Part shown: piece after piece, positions 48,755-60,311 of the stretch
Position numbering within the stretch: position 1 is the first letter of the stretch
How the letters are laid out: each line of letters begins with the position of its first letter
Assembly (NCBI GenBank): GCA_029783825.1
Contig: JAREIK010017076.1
Span: 39,229 to 103,228 of the forward strand
Reading direction: 5' to 3'
From: Sapria himalayana
Lineage: Eukaryota > Streptophyta > Magnoliopsida > Malpighiales > Rafflesiaceae
Length of the DNA: 64,000 nt
Translations under genes and position numbers: made by a program
Notes under the pieces: model-generated
Databases searched by the model: none
Told to the model about the DNA's origin: nothing
What the model saw: only the letters and a program-made list of their open reading frames with translations

Positions 48755-51700
48755 ATGAGCTTAGATCATCAGTGGATTTATAGAAGGGTTATCAATGGAT
48801 TTTTGAATAAAGATTTTTTGACTGGGCTTAAAACTTTCATTAATGTTGTATGTATTCAATCGAGATTGATGGATGGAGAAAAAATTAAGTGTCCATGTAA
48901 TCATCGAAAGTGTCAGAATATCTCTTTTCGTGATGAAAACACTATAATATATCATTTGGCAAAATATGACTTTGTGCTAAATTTTATTTTTTGGATTTAT
49001 CATGGTGAATGTACAATGGCTTTCAATATTGACCAAAATGAGGGTATTGAATTGTTTGCTTGTGGTGAAGAATCATAAAACACATACCATAGGATGATCA
49101 TGGAAGCTGCTGGTGATGACTTCAATATGGATTACATGGACGAACAACCTAATCAAGAAGCTTAGAAATTTTATGAAATGCTTAAAGCTACAGATAAAGA
49201 GTTGAGCCTATTTGTAAAACACATTCGCAATTTTCAATTGTGGCTCGACTAATGAGCATTAAGTCAAAAAATCATATGTTTGAAAAATTATTTGATCAGG
49301 TGACAGAACTGATGAAAGAGATTATTCCGGATAATTATTTATCACTAACAACTTTTACAACACTAAGAAGTTACTTCGAGGAATGGGTCTACTAGTGGAA
49401 AAAATTGATTATTGTTTAATTTGGATGCATGTCAAATTGGGGTGATGATAGCGATTTAATTAGCTGTAAGTTTTGTGACAATCCTCGATTTAGGAAGGCA
49501 CATCGAGTTGTAGATACACGAAAAAAAGTGAAGGTTGTCTTTAAGAAGATGTATTATTTTCCAATAATTCCTCGATTACAAAGACTATATGCATCAAATG
49601 CTACAGAAAATGATATTAGGTGGCATTCCAAGCATGAGTTGAAGAAGGAGTAATGTGTCATCCATTGATTCACCTTCTTGGAAGCATTTTAGTTATATAC
49701 ATCAAGATTTTGTAGCAGAAAGTCGAAATGTGAGATTGAGTCTCCGCACTGATGGATTTTAGCCATTTGGGCAATTTGGACAATTGTATTCAACATGGCT
49801 AGTGATTGTGACACCTTATAACTTGCCTCCGTGGTTGTGTATGAAGGAGCAATATATGTTTTTGTAAATATTGGTTCAAGGGCCAAAAAATTCGAAAGAC
49901 GTGCTGAATGTTTTATTACAATCTTTTATTGCAGAGTAAAATCATTTATGGGATGTTGGCATGAATACATATGATATATAAAAGAAGAAAATGTTCATTA
50001 TGTGGGTAGCCCTTATGTGGAAGGTAAGTAACTTTCATGCATATTCAATGTTGTCTAGCTGGAGTACTACAGAATGATTTGCATGCCCATATTGCATGAC
50101 AAATTCTGATGCATTTACCCTAAAATTTAGTTATAAACAGTCATGGTTTGATAATCATGTAAGTTTCTACCTACGAATCATTCATTTCGAAGAAAAAGAA
50201 CTACATTTCGAAAAAATAAATCAGTAATGATAGTTGCACGAGCAGTTCGTCCAGGAGATGAAATTATCATAGAGATTCTTAGTTAGTGTTTGAAGAAGGT
50301 AACTGAAAAGGATGCTACTAGTAGTAATGGACTAGCAGGCAAATTATTTCGCTGGAGGAAACGTAGTATATTTTGGGACTTGCCATATTGGAAGCCCAAT
50401 TTAATTCGTCATAACTTAGATGTATTGCATATTAAAAAATTGTTTTTGACAATGTTTTCAACATTATCCTTAATGTAGACGGAAAGACAAAAGAAACATT
50501 AAATTCAAGACAAGAGCTGAATGAATACTATCGGTGTCCTGAATTGAAACTGAATGAGGAAGCAAAAAAAATTTTTAAAGCTTGCTACACACTTGATAAG
50601 AAGGCAAGATAGATATTGAATGAATGAGTTAACAATTTGAAATTCCCTGATGGATATGTGTCAAATATGGGTAAATGTGTGGGTATGAAGAATCTTAAGT
50701 TATTTGGAATGAAAAATCATGATTGTCATATATTTATGCAGAGATTAATACCAATTGCATCCCGTGAATTACTTCCACTAAGTGTTTGGAATGTCCTTAC
50801 AGAACTAAGTTTGTTTTTCAAATAACTAACTGCAACCACAATTAAAATAGATGACATGGTGAGGCTGGAGAATGACATTCAACTTATTATTTGTAAGCTT
50901 GAACTGATATTCCCACCTAGTTTAGTTTGACTCAATGGAGCATTTGCCAGTCCATTTGGCATATGAAGCAAGGATTGCATGGCTAGTGCAATTCAGGTGG
51001 ATGTATCCTTTTGAAACGTAATTACATATAATTTGTTGAGTTTTATTATTATGTACTTTAAGTAATATTGTAATTTAATCAAATTGAAACCTAACATTGT
51101 GGTTGTAGGTATCTTCGTAAGTTGAAATTAAATCTTAGAAACAAGGCAAAAGTTGATGGTTTAATTTGTAATGAATATTTAGTAGAAGAAGCATCATCAT
51201 TTTGTTCTTATTATTTTGATGATCATGTCAATACAAAGAATAGAAATATGCCACAGAATTATAAAGGTCATGTGATGGTAGAAGATGATTCTGTGGATAA
51301 ATTATCTATCTTCAAGCACCCTAGAAGAGCATTTGGAAGAGCAATGAAAAGTTATATGATAGATGAAGAGTACAAAGCAACCCGGAGTTATGTTTTACTT
51401 AATTGTGAGGAGGTTGCACCATACATTGAGTATGTATATACAAAATGGTTGCATGTTTAATCATAGTTTAATTTTATCTTTAATAGGAATTATTAAAAAT
51501 TGATATATATTTTTTCTTTCTCTTTTTATATTTGTGTAGTATTTATGTTGAGCAGTTAAAATATAGGCAACTAGTAATTTCTAGCAATGATGTCGATTAT
51601 ATGCTAGAAACTAAATGTGCGAATTGGTTCAAAAATTATGTGAGAATTATTAAGTTTTAAATTTTTAATTATTTAATTTATTATTATCTTTTATTTATTA

Positions 51701-52458
51701 ATATCAATTTTTTAATTTATGTTACAGGCAATTGATCCTTCAAATGGAGATTCAAATATTTTTATTCATAATCTAAGTAAAAACCTATTTAGATATATGA
51801 CTACCTATCTTGGGTATTTTGTTAATGGATATAAATGTTACAGAATTGGACATGGTTCTTCTAAAATAACATTGAATAGTGGTGTATGCATTAAGGCATA
51901 GGATATATTGTAGATGAGATTGATTATTATGGTCAACTCACAGAAATTATTGAGCTGGAGTATCCTAGACTCGAAAATAATAGGATTGTATTATTTAAGA
52001 GCGAGTGGTTTGATCCTACACCAAATTTGGGCACAAAGATTCATTCAGATTATAAGCTATTAGATTTTAACCATAAACTCAGATATAATCGATATGAGCA
52101 ATTTATTATGGCAATTCAAGCTGCTCAGGTATATTATTGTATATATCCGAGTTTATCTGGTAAAATGAACGATTGGTGGGTGATTTGCAAGATCAAAGCT
52201 TGATCAAAATTTGAAGTATCAATATCGCCACAAAGAAGTGCAGACTTAGAAATTGCACCGACATACAAGGAAGATGACATTAATAATATGGAGCCTTTGA
52301 ATGTAGATGAAGATCTAGAAAATTTATGTGACTCAATTGGTGACACAATAGAAATTGAAGATGATCAATTTCTATCTGAATATGAGTTTGAACTTATATT
52401 GGAATCAGACGAAATATCAGAAGATCCATTGGAGGATGATAGTTATGCCGATAATTAA
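48755..52458 (+). pseudogene. CACTA TNP2-type transposase gene, copy D
   Basis: The most complete transposase here. Transpos_assoc (PF13963) is at 48755-49010, with the CPCNHRKC metal-binding-like motif and a final YHGE. The TNP2 transposase (PF02992) lies at about 49090-50480 (CKFCDNPRF, PRLQRLYAS, NLPPWLCMKEQYMF, WDLPYWKPNLIRHNLDVLHI), and DUF4218 (PF13960) at 50637-51429 (KNHDCHIFMQRLIPIA, intron at about 51019-51108). A short exon is at 51540-51639, DUF4216 (PF13952) at 51728-52200, and an acidic tail ends with TAA at 52456-52458. Intron donors GTATGT (51430) and GTGAGA (51640) keep the frame. TAA at 49076, several stops at 49690-49980 and others make it inactive. Family assignment firm. 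Confidence 0.9.
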
Positions 52459-52605
52459 ATTGTTATAATTTTATTATAAATTTAAACTATCAAAAACATT
52501 TCTATTTTATCTTATTGTTGAAATCTATCGGTGTATTTTATTCGAAAATGCATGCTTATTCATCATATTTATATTTTATTTTCATAGTTTTATTTTGTAC
52601 AGTAG

Positions 52606-54409
52606 ATGGCACCAAAAGGATGTGGTCGTGGTTGAGGTGGACGTGGACATAAAAATGAACCAAATTCATCTAGTATGTTACATCATGTTGCAGAATCAGT
52701 ACAATCTCCTAGCTACCATATCCTGACTTTAACATCAGAATTATCATCTCCATTTCTATTACCATCACAATCATTGAGACCTCTACTATTACCTTTATCA
52801 GATGTAAGCCCACCACTAATTGTGCTTCCTGCTCACACTTTTGATCCATCTTTATCTTCTACACCACAATTTACACTGATTATTCCCCCATTTACAATAC
52901 CAATGACATCATCAAATGTTGTGCCTTCCTCTGCAGTTAGTGCAAAGTTAGAAATTGATATTGTAGATGAGAGGTAAAAGAAATATGTAAAAATGACTTG
53001 AACTTTTTTTTTGTTACTGTCAGTGGTTTTTTTTATATTGTTATGATTTGCTTGTTTTCTATGTTATTTATTTATTTATATAGTTTTATTTCATCTCACA
53101 AGTGTTCGACTATAATTACAAATGCTTTCAAGAAAATGACTGATGCTAAAGATTTCTCCTGGAAGAAAGTTTCTGAATCAACAAATGAGTCATATTTTAA
53201 TGACTTTCAGGTAAAAATAACAAAATAAAAGAATTGAAAAATAATTATCTCATTACTTAACTTTTATGTTTGTTATTATTCAAGCAGTAAATAATTATGT
53301 TTGTGTTGTTAATATAAATTCTTTTATCTTTTTTCTATTTATATAATCAGTGCACTTGGCTACCCAAATTTGATGGAAAGATAAAGTCATTATGGAAGAT
53401 CAAAGCTGCTCAATGGTATTCTGATTTTGTCCATAAATTAAAGAAAATGAAAGAATGACCTGATTTTATATCTGAGGAAGACTGGCATGAGGCGCCTAAA
53501 TATTGGGAGGAGCCAGATATGAATAAAAAATCAGATATTGCCAGCAAAAATTGACGAATTGAGGTTGCTAGACTAGGTACAGAAATCTATCGACACACTA
53601 GAGGTTCAAAGTCGAGGATTGAGCACGCTCGAGATTTGATACAAATTTAAAATTCTAAACATATTTATATTTTGTGGTTGTCCTAATAGTCTAATAATTA
53701 TAATCTCTGCATGGAATTAATAACTTTGTTAAATTTTTTTTTCATTTGTTTTTTTATGAATTAATAAAAACATATTATAGGCAGGATAATTAGGTCGTTA
53801 TCCAAAATTTTATGAGATTTTCATTAAGATGTATGTGAAGAAAGTGGATGGTCACTATGTTGACAACAAGTATTAGATGATTGTAGTAAGAAATTGTTAT
53901 ATTAATTAGACTTTATAAAATTATAGTACATTAAGAAATTGTTTTGAATGCAAAATATTTATTTTATTTTTTGTAAATCTAGAATAGTTTTTATCTCTAT
54001 TTTATCTCAGGACCTAATGGAGAAACATGTGATAGTTGCTCATCAACAAGTTGAGGGTTCTATGGATCTTCAACTAATTGACTATGGTCCTATTTATTTG
54101 GAGACAATAAGAGGTCGAAAGAAGCAGCGAGTGTACGGAATCGGCTCTAAGGAAGTGGCATTTTGTTGTAGCAGTCGTGCTTCTAATTCATCTATCTCTA
54201 CAATGGCGGATGAGGTGGTCGAACAACAAGCATTAGAAACAAATCAACGTATTGTAGATATGGAGACCAAAATGAAAAAGAAGGATGAGCAGATAACTAA
54301 TTTGATGAAAGACATGTGAGAAATTAAAGAAATTAAAAAAACAATGCAACAACATATGTCCTATATGGAGTCATAGTTAGCAGCATTGGCGCATCATATA
54401 ACATTCTGA
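52606..54409 (+). pseudogene. CACTA second gene (Transposase_24-like), copy D
   Basis: Starts MAPKGCGRG (52606), then TGA at 52633-52635 in the glycine-rich head. It continues with a Ser/Pro/Leu-rich region to 52977, an exon at about 53085-53212 (FSWKKVSESTNESYFNDFQ), the Transposase_24-like core (PF03004) at about 53352-53650 with a second TGA at 53552-53554, and an exon at 54010-54409. That last exon has a basic RGRKKQR segment, a Ser-rich stretch and a heptad coiled coil (KKKDEQITNLMKDM). In En/Spm elements this partner binds subterminal repeats. Both TGA codons are shared with copy A, while B or C keep sense codons at the first site. Confidence 0.75.
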
Positions 54410-54818
54410 GATCTAGCTATGAATCCTCGTAGGATAAGCTAGCATTCCCTACAAATTATGAGGATGATTGAGTATGAGAATTATTTCTGAACTATTATTT
54501 ATTTTTGTCTGTGTAGTAAATAATTATGATATTTTTTTGCTGGTTTCAATTTTTTTTATTCTAGTTTTGTTCATTACTTTTCTGATAAACCAAATTATGA
54601 ATCTTTGCAGGACACATTATGTGAGAGAAAAGAAAATCTTTATTCAAAGCATTCATACATTACCACGGTCCTTCCAATGCATGGGTCTCATATTTACCAA
54701 TTTCAGCTTTATCAAAAAGTGGGATAGCATATCTTATCTTTACTATTCTAAAAACATTTTATTTTTGCACTCTCTTTATCTCTAAACATAATTGCTGGAC
54801 ATCTTTTGGATTTTTGTT
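54410..54818 (+). other. Tail segment with exon-like VLPMHGSHIY stretch, copy D
   Basis: After an acceptor-like TTTGCAG at about 54610, an open segment of about 36 codons includes YITTVLPMHGSHIYQFQLYQ before a stop at about 54718. The same segment is in copy C (19632-19520, minus strand) with conservative changes. I do not recognise the family. Confidence 0.4.
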
Positions 54819-54964
54819 GAAGCTGTATGACAATCAACTTTAATTTGTGTTTGTTCATGTCTATAATATTTCTTTTTATATATCTGTGAATATGTTTTTG
54901 TGTCTCTGTATTTTTTGGGTAGTGTTTTAGCCTATTATAGGTATGTAAAAGCCTATATTCAATA

Positions 54965-55485
54965 GTGGCAGTAGCGGCAGCAATGGCTATGGCGGAAGTG
55001 GAAGCGACAGCGACTGTAGTAGTGGCACACACGACATCAGTGACAACAACGGTAGTAGTGGTCGTAGTGGTAGCTGCGGCATTAGCAGGAGCAGCGGCAG
55101 TAGCGGTCATAGCGGTAGTTGTGGTAGCAGTGGTAGTAGCGGCAGTAGCGGCATCAGTGACAGTGGCAGCATCGGCATCACCGGTAGTAGCAAGAGCAGT
55201 GACGGCGGCAACATCAGTGATAGTAGTAGTAGCGGTGGCATCACCAGCAACAGCAGCAGTAGCAGTGACAACAGTGACTATGGCAGCAACGACAACAGTG
55301 GCAGCGACAGCAATGGTAGTGATAGCAACATTGGCAGCGACAGCAACGGCAGTGACAACGACATTGACAGCGACAGCAACGGCAGCGAAAACAGCATTGG
55401 CAGCAATATTGGTAGTAGTAGCGGCTACGGCAGCAGTGGTAGTAGTGGCAGTGGTAGCGGGAGCAGCAGCAATGGCAACAAATGA
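54965..55485 (+). repeat. GC-rich degenerate trinucleotide (RGY) array, module 1
   Basis: Built of AGC, GGC, AGT, GGT and related triplets (AGTGGCAGTAGCGGCAGC). Because the period is three, each frame gives an apparently biased protein: Ala/Val/Thr-rich (197 codons from 54965) in one, Ser/Gly/Asn-rich in another, Cys/His/Tyr/Arg-rich on the minus strand. No one frame is clearly selected. A striking GC island in an AT-rich element. Confidence 0.85.
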
Positions 55486-55489
55486 GGTA

Positions 55490-55680
55490 TATACGTACGT
55501 ATATAGTCAGTATATATGTATATATACTACTATAGTATTTTATGTACAAATATATTGAGTATATATATGTACTCAGTATATATGTACGCATAAAACTATA
55601 GTTTATATGTACATATACTGTAGTAATATATGTACGAGTCAAATGCTAGTATATATGTACATATTTACTACAGCAATATA
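55490..55680. repeat. 23-bp quasi-palindromic array, module 1
   Basis: Degenerate units of GTATATACGTACGTATATAG with CAGTATATATG, directly after the GC-rich array; the same unit as in copy C at 17080-17620 and 18120-18590. Confidence 0.75.
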
Positions 55681-56234
55681 TATTTATCAAAACAAAGTTT
55701 TTTTATTTATTTTTATTTGATTTGTTGGTTTAAATTTCATCCAGATATGGTACTGCATTGTTTCCTATACAAAGCTTGTATAAGTGAAGACATATTTCAA
55801 CAAACATGAAGAACCATGACTTGGAAAGGATTTTCACCACAGAAAGTTGGTGTTCAAAGGAGCTGTGGGAGAGAAAGCAATGTCAATGCATTGATAGATT
55901 ATAATTTATGTACAGTCGGTAGATACATTGATTAATAAGATGTAATATAATTTTTATTATTATTTTTTGTTTTAGTTTTTTAAAATATTGTATTAGAATA
56001 AGTTATTGAATGAATTTTTTTTTTTAATTTTCATTTATAGTTTCTATTTTTATTAAATTTAATTATAAAAGATTAAATTATTTAACTAAATTTTTGTTGA
56101 AACTGTATGACATTCAACTATAATTTTTGTTTGTTCAAGTCTATCATAACTATCTTTATATATCTTTGAATATGTTTGTGTTTCTCCAAAATTTTTGGGA
56201 AGAGTTTTAGTCTATTATAGGTATGTAAAAGCCT

Positions 56235-56562
56235 ATTATCATCTGTGGTAGCTATGGCAGCGGCGGCAGTGGTGGCAGTGACGATAGTGGTGGCAATGAC
56301 ACCAGAAGCGGCAACGGCGGCTGCAGCGGCGGCAACAACGACAGCGGCAACATGAGTGGTAGCATCAGTAGTGACTGCAGTAGCAGCAGGGGCTACAGTG
56401 GAGGCAGTGGAGGAAGAGGCAGCGACAGCATCAACAGTAGCAGTAATGGTAGTGGCAGTGGCGGTAGCGGCAGCAGCCACTGCACCGGCAGCAGACGCAA
56501 TGACATCTGTAGTAGCAACAGCGGTAGTAATGACAGTGTGAGCAGCTGGAACGGCAAAAAAT
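56235..56562 (+). repeat. GC-rich degenerate trinucleotide (RGY) array, module 2
   Basis: Same composition as in module 1 but about 330 bp and of different exact order, so it is not a simple copy of the module 1 array. Open frames on both strands (Ala-rich, Ser/Gly-rich) follow from the period of three. Confidence 0.85.
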
Positions 56563-56564
56563 GT

Positions 56565-56755
56565 GGTATATACGTACGTATATAGTCAGTATATATTCAC
56601 ATATAATTCTGTGGTATTTTATGTACATATATACTAAGTATAAATATACTCGGTATATATGTACACATAATACTATAATTTATATCTACAAATACTACAG
56701 TAATACATATACGAATAAAATGTTAGTATATATGTACATTTTTGCGGTAGAAATA
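56565..56755. repeat. 23-bp quasi-palindromic array, module 2
   Basis: Begins GGTATATACGTACGTATATA and decays over about 190 bp. Position and strand match modules 1 and 3. Confidence 0.75.
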
Positions 56756-57324
56756 TATATTTATCAAAACATAGTTTTTTTAAATTTATTTTGATTTGAT
56801 TTAGTGGTTTAAATTTCTTATAGATGTGGTACCACATTGTTTTCCATATGAAGCTTGTATAAGTGAAGGCATATTTCAACAAACATGAAGCACCATGACT
56901 CAGATAGTTTTTTTTGCAGTGGAAAGTTGGTGATAAGAGGAGCAAAGGGACAGAAAGTAACGTTAATGCATTGATAGATTATACTTTATGCATAGTCGGT
57001 AGATACATTGATTACTAAGATGTAATATAATTTTTGTTATTTTTTTAGTTATTTAAAATATTGTATTAGAATAAGTTATTAAGTGAATTTTTTTTGTTTA
57101 ATAAAATATTTTGATTTATAGTTTCTATTTTTTATTAAATTTAATATAAAAATATTAAATTATATAATTAAATTTTAGTTTAAGCTGTATGAGAAATAAC
57201 TTTAATTTGTGTTTGTTCATATCTATAATAACGATTTTTTATATATCTGTGAAAATGTTTGCGTGTCTCCGAATTTTTTGGGTATAGTTTTAGCCTATTA
57301 TAGGTATGTAAAAGCATATTATCA

Positions 57325-57805
57325 GCTGTAGTGCAGTGGCAGTGATGGCAGCGACAGTGATTCTAGTGATGGTAGTGGAAGCGCAGTGGTGGTAGATGTG
57401 GCGGCGGCGGCAGTGGCTAGAGTGGTATTGGTAGGAGTGGTGGCATAGTAGGCAGAGGCAGTGGCAGTAGCAGCGGCTGCAACAGAAGCAGCGGCGGCAG
57501 TGGTGGTAGCAACACCTGCAGAAGAAGCATCGGCAGCACCAGAAGCAACGGCAGCAGTGGCAGAGGTGGCAACTACAACGACGGCGGCGGCGGTAGTGGT
57601 GGTGGTAATAGCCACTACGGCATGCAGTGGTAGCACCGGTAGCGACGGTAGCGGCGGAAGCAACAGTAGCAGCTATGGTGGCCGCAGCTTCCGACAGCAA
57701 TGATGGTGGCAGCAGTGGCGAAAATAGCAGCAGTATTGGCAGTGACAGTGGCAATGACAACAGTGGTAGGAGCGGTAGTGGGAGCAGCAACAACAGCACC
57801 AAATT
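57325..57805 (+). repeat. GC-rich degenerate trinucleotide (RGY) array, module 3
   Basis: About 480 bp of GTGGCAGTAGCAGCGGC-like triplets. Open frames on both strands are biased as in modules 1 and 2 and are treated as repeat artefacts. Confidence 0.85.
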
Positions 57806-57807
57806 AG

Positions 57808-57995
57808 ATATATACGTACAAATAAAGTCAGTATATACGTACAATTAATACTACAATATTTTATGTACGTATACACTAAGTATATTTGTACTCAGTTTAT
57901 ATGTACACATAATACTGCTATTTATATGTACATATATTGCATTAATATATATACGAGTGAAATGCTAGTATATATTTACATATATACTACAATTT
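57808..57995. repeat. 23-bp quasi-palindromic array, module 3
   Basis: Begins ATATATACGTACAAATAAAG, the most degenerate of the three, then GTATATACGTAC words. Confidence 0.7.
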
Positions 57996-58439
57996 TATAT
58001 ATATATCAAAACATAATTTTTTTTTAATTTGACTGAGTTGTTTAATTTTCTTATATATATGATACATCATGTTTCTCATACAAAGCTTCTATAAGTGATG
58101 CTATTTTTCACTAGGCATCTGTGTCGTGACTCGTACAGCTTTGTCACAGTAGAAAAATGATGATCGAATGAGCAGAGTGAGAAAAAGCAATATCAATGAA
58201 TGAATATATTATACTTTATGCACTATAGGTAGAAACATTGATGAATAAGATGAAATAAAAGTTTGTTATGTTTTTGTTTCAATTATGTAAAATATTGAAT
58301 TTGAATATGATATTAAATGATTTTATTTTTTGTTTATTATAAATTATTTATAGTTTCAATTTTTATTCAATTTGATATAAAAAATTAAATTATTAAATTA
58401 AAAAATTTTATAAATTTTTAACTTCTGAAATTATTTTTG

Positions 58440-58884
58440 AATTTAAAATGGCGAGGGAAAATTTCCTTGCTAAATTAGCAAAGGTAAATCTTTTTCTAAT
58501 TTAGCTACGAAATTTTCCCTAGCTAAATTAGCTAGGGAAATATTAAAATTAGTGACTGATATTCCATCACTAGATTTATTTGGCTAGGGACTATATCCGT
58601 CACTAAAAGTTATAGTCCAACACTTTAACTAGGGAATCATTAATCATTATTTTTGTTTAGTGATGAAATATCTCGTTTATCTTGCAAATTTAGCTACGGA
58701 ATTTTACATTTTTAGCAAGAGATTTTTCCTTCGCTAATTTTTTAGCTAGGGATACTTTCCGTCGCTAAAATTTAGCAAGGTGCACTTTAGATAGGGAACC
58801 AATCCATGGGAAATCTATCGCTATATCCCATTTATTGATGGAAAATATTTATTTAGCAAGAGAATTGTCCCAAGCTATATAGGA
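58440..58884 (+). repeat. Subterminal repeats at 3' end of copy D
   Basis: Words such as TTTCCTTGCTAAATTAGC, CCCTAGCTAAATTAGCTAGG (palindromic) and CCGTCGCTAAAA lie in both orientations before the terminal repeat. They are the counterparts of the 5' subterminal block at 41355-42200. Confidence 0.8.
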
Positions 58885-58898
58885 ATTTTCTTGTAGTG
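58885..58898 (-). repeat. 3' terminal inverted repeat of copy D
   Basis: ATTTTCTTGTAGTG, the exact reverse complement of CACTACAAGAAAAT, the widely conserved plant CACTA end. It is followed at once by TTT and CTAT array. Confidence 0.9.
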
Positions 58899-60279
58899 TT
58901 TATCTTTCTATCTTTTTGTCTATCAATCTATCAATCTATCTTTCTATTTGTTTATCTATATACATGTCTATCTATCTCACTGTCTATCTATATATCTGTT
59001 TAACTATCACTATCTATTTATCTTTATAAGTATCTATCTACATATTTGTCTATTTGTCTATTTGATATCTAAATATCTATCAATTTATATATCTATCTAT
59101 CTATTTAACTTTCTATCTATCTATGTGTCTTTCTATCTATATATCTCTATCTATCTATTTTTCTATCTATCTATTTGTGTATCTATTAATCTATCTATCT
59201 ATATATTTATTTATGTATCTGTATATCTATACATCTACTATCTATTTATTAGTCTATTTATCTATCTGTCTAAGTAACTATCTATATATCTATATGTCTA
59301 TCTATCTATTTATCATTATGTTTATAAGTTTATTTTTTCAACTTTCAATTTGTCTCTCTTTATCTGTCAATCTATATATCTATTTATCTATCTATATTAC
59401 TATCTATCTATTAGTTTTTCTATCTATCTCTCTATCTCACTATCTTTCTATTTGTCTATTTGTATATCTGACTATCGTTCGATATGCATATCTATGTATT
59501 TATCTATCTATTTATCTATGTATCTATTTATCTATCTATTTATCTTTTTATCTCTATTTGTCTACATGTTTATATACATACATTAGTATCTATTAATTTG
59601 TCTTTTTGCCTATCTATGTATCCATCCATCAATCAATCAATCAACCTGTCTGTCTATCTGTGTGTCCATCTATCTATGTGTCTATCTAACTATCTATCTA
59701 TTTTTATATATGTTTATCTCTCTATCTATCTATATATCTGTCTATCTATTAGGATATCTATCTTTTTGTCTATATGTCTATCTTTCTAACTAACTCTTTG
59801 TCTATATGTCTATCTTTCTAACTAACTCTTTGTCTATTCCTCTAGCTATCTATCTTTCTATCTCATTATTTTTTATATATCTAACTTTTTATCAATCTAT
59901 CTATTTATCTATCTATATATATGTTTATTTTTCAATCAATCAATCTATATATCTTTCTATTTATCTATCTATATTACAATATGTGTATCTATCAATCTAA
60001 GTATTTGTATATTTTTTATTTGTCTATCTATTTTTGTGACTATCTACCTATCTGTCTATATGGCTTTTGTCTGTGTCTATGTGTCAGTGTGCCTATGTCT
60101 TTATGAGCTATGTGTATATGTGTCTAGTGTGTATGTGTCTAGTCTATGTGTCTATGGGTCTAGGTGTCTATCTCCATATGTATCTATGTGCCTATCTATA
60201 TATCAATATGTCTATCTATCTATCTATCTAGATAACTACCTACCTATCTATCTATCTATCTATCTACATAACTACCTAC

Positions 60280-60311
<32 letters not shown>

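Larger units (their letters stand above)
54819..58340 (+). repeat. Three tandem ~1.1-1.3 kb modules in the 3' tail of copy D
   Basis: Modules start at about 54819, 56100 and 57184, each with GCTGTATGA or a close form, and run about 1,281, 1,084 and 1,150 bp. Each has a ~140-bp leader ending CTATTATAGGTATGTAAAAG, a GC-rich degenerate trinucleotide array, a 23-bp GTATATAC array, and a ~450-bp AT-rich unique part with ATACAAAGCTTGTATAAGTG and GATGTAATATAATTTTT-like words. Copy C has the same leader and unique part once only. Confidence 0.9.
41341..58898 (+). mobile_element. CACTA (En/Spm) element copy D with both termini
   Basis: The 3' end reads ATTTTCTTGTAGTG at 58885-58898, the inverted form of the plant CACTA terminus CACTACAAGAAAAT. 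The 5' end at 41341-41354, AACTAAAAGAAAAT, is a two-mismatch version of it. Both are next to GCTAGGGA/TAGCGACGG subterminal repeats. TTT stands on each side (41338-41340 and 58899-58901), fitting the 3-bp target duplication of CACTA elements, though TTT is weak evidence in this DNA. CTAT array flanks both sides. A second 5'-like terminus at 45137 makes a 13.8-kb unit also possible. Both genes are broken. Confidence 0.85.

Noticed and set aside
54965..55558. Ala/Val/Thr-rich frame of 197 codons, and Ser/Gly- and Cys/His-rich frames in the other modules
   Set aside because: The degenerate triplet array opens several frames on both strands at once; no single frame is conserved among the three modules.
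45137..58898. A 13.8-kb element starting at 45137 with its own target duplication
   Set aside because: The flanking bases are TAT on the left and TTT on the right, so they do not match; the outer unit from 41341 fits better.
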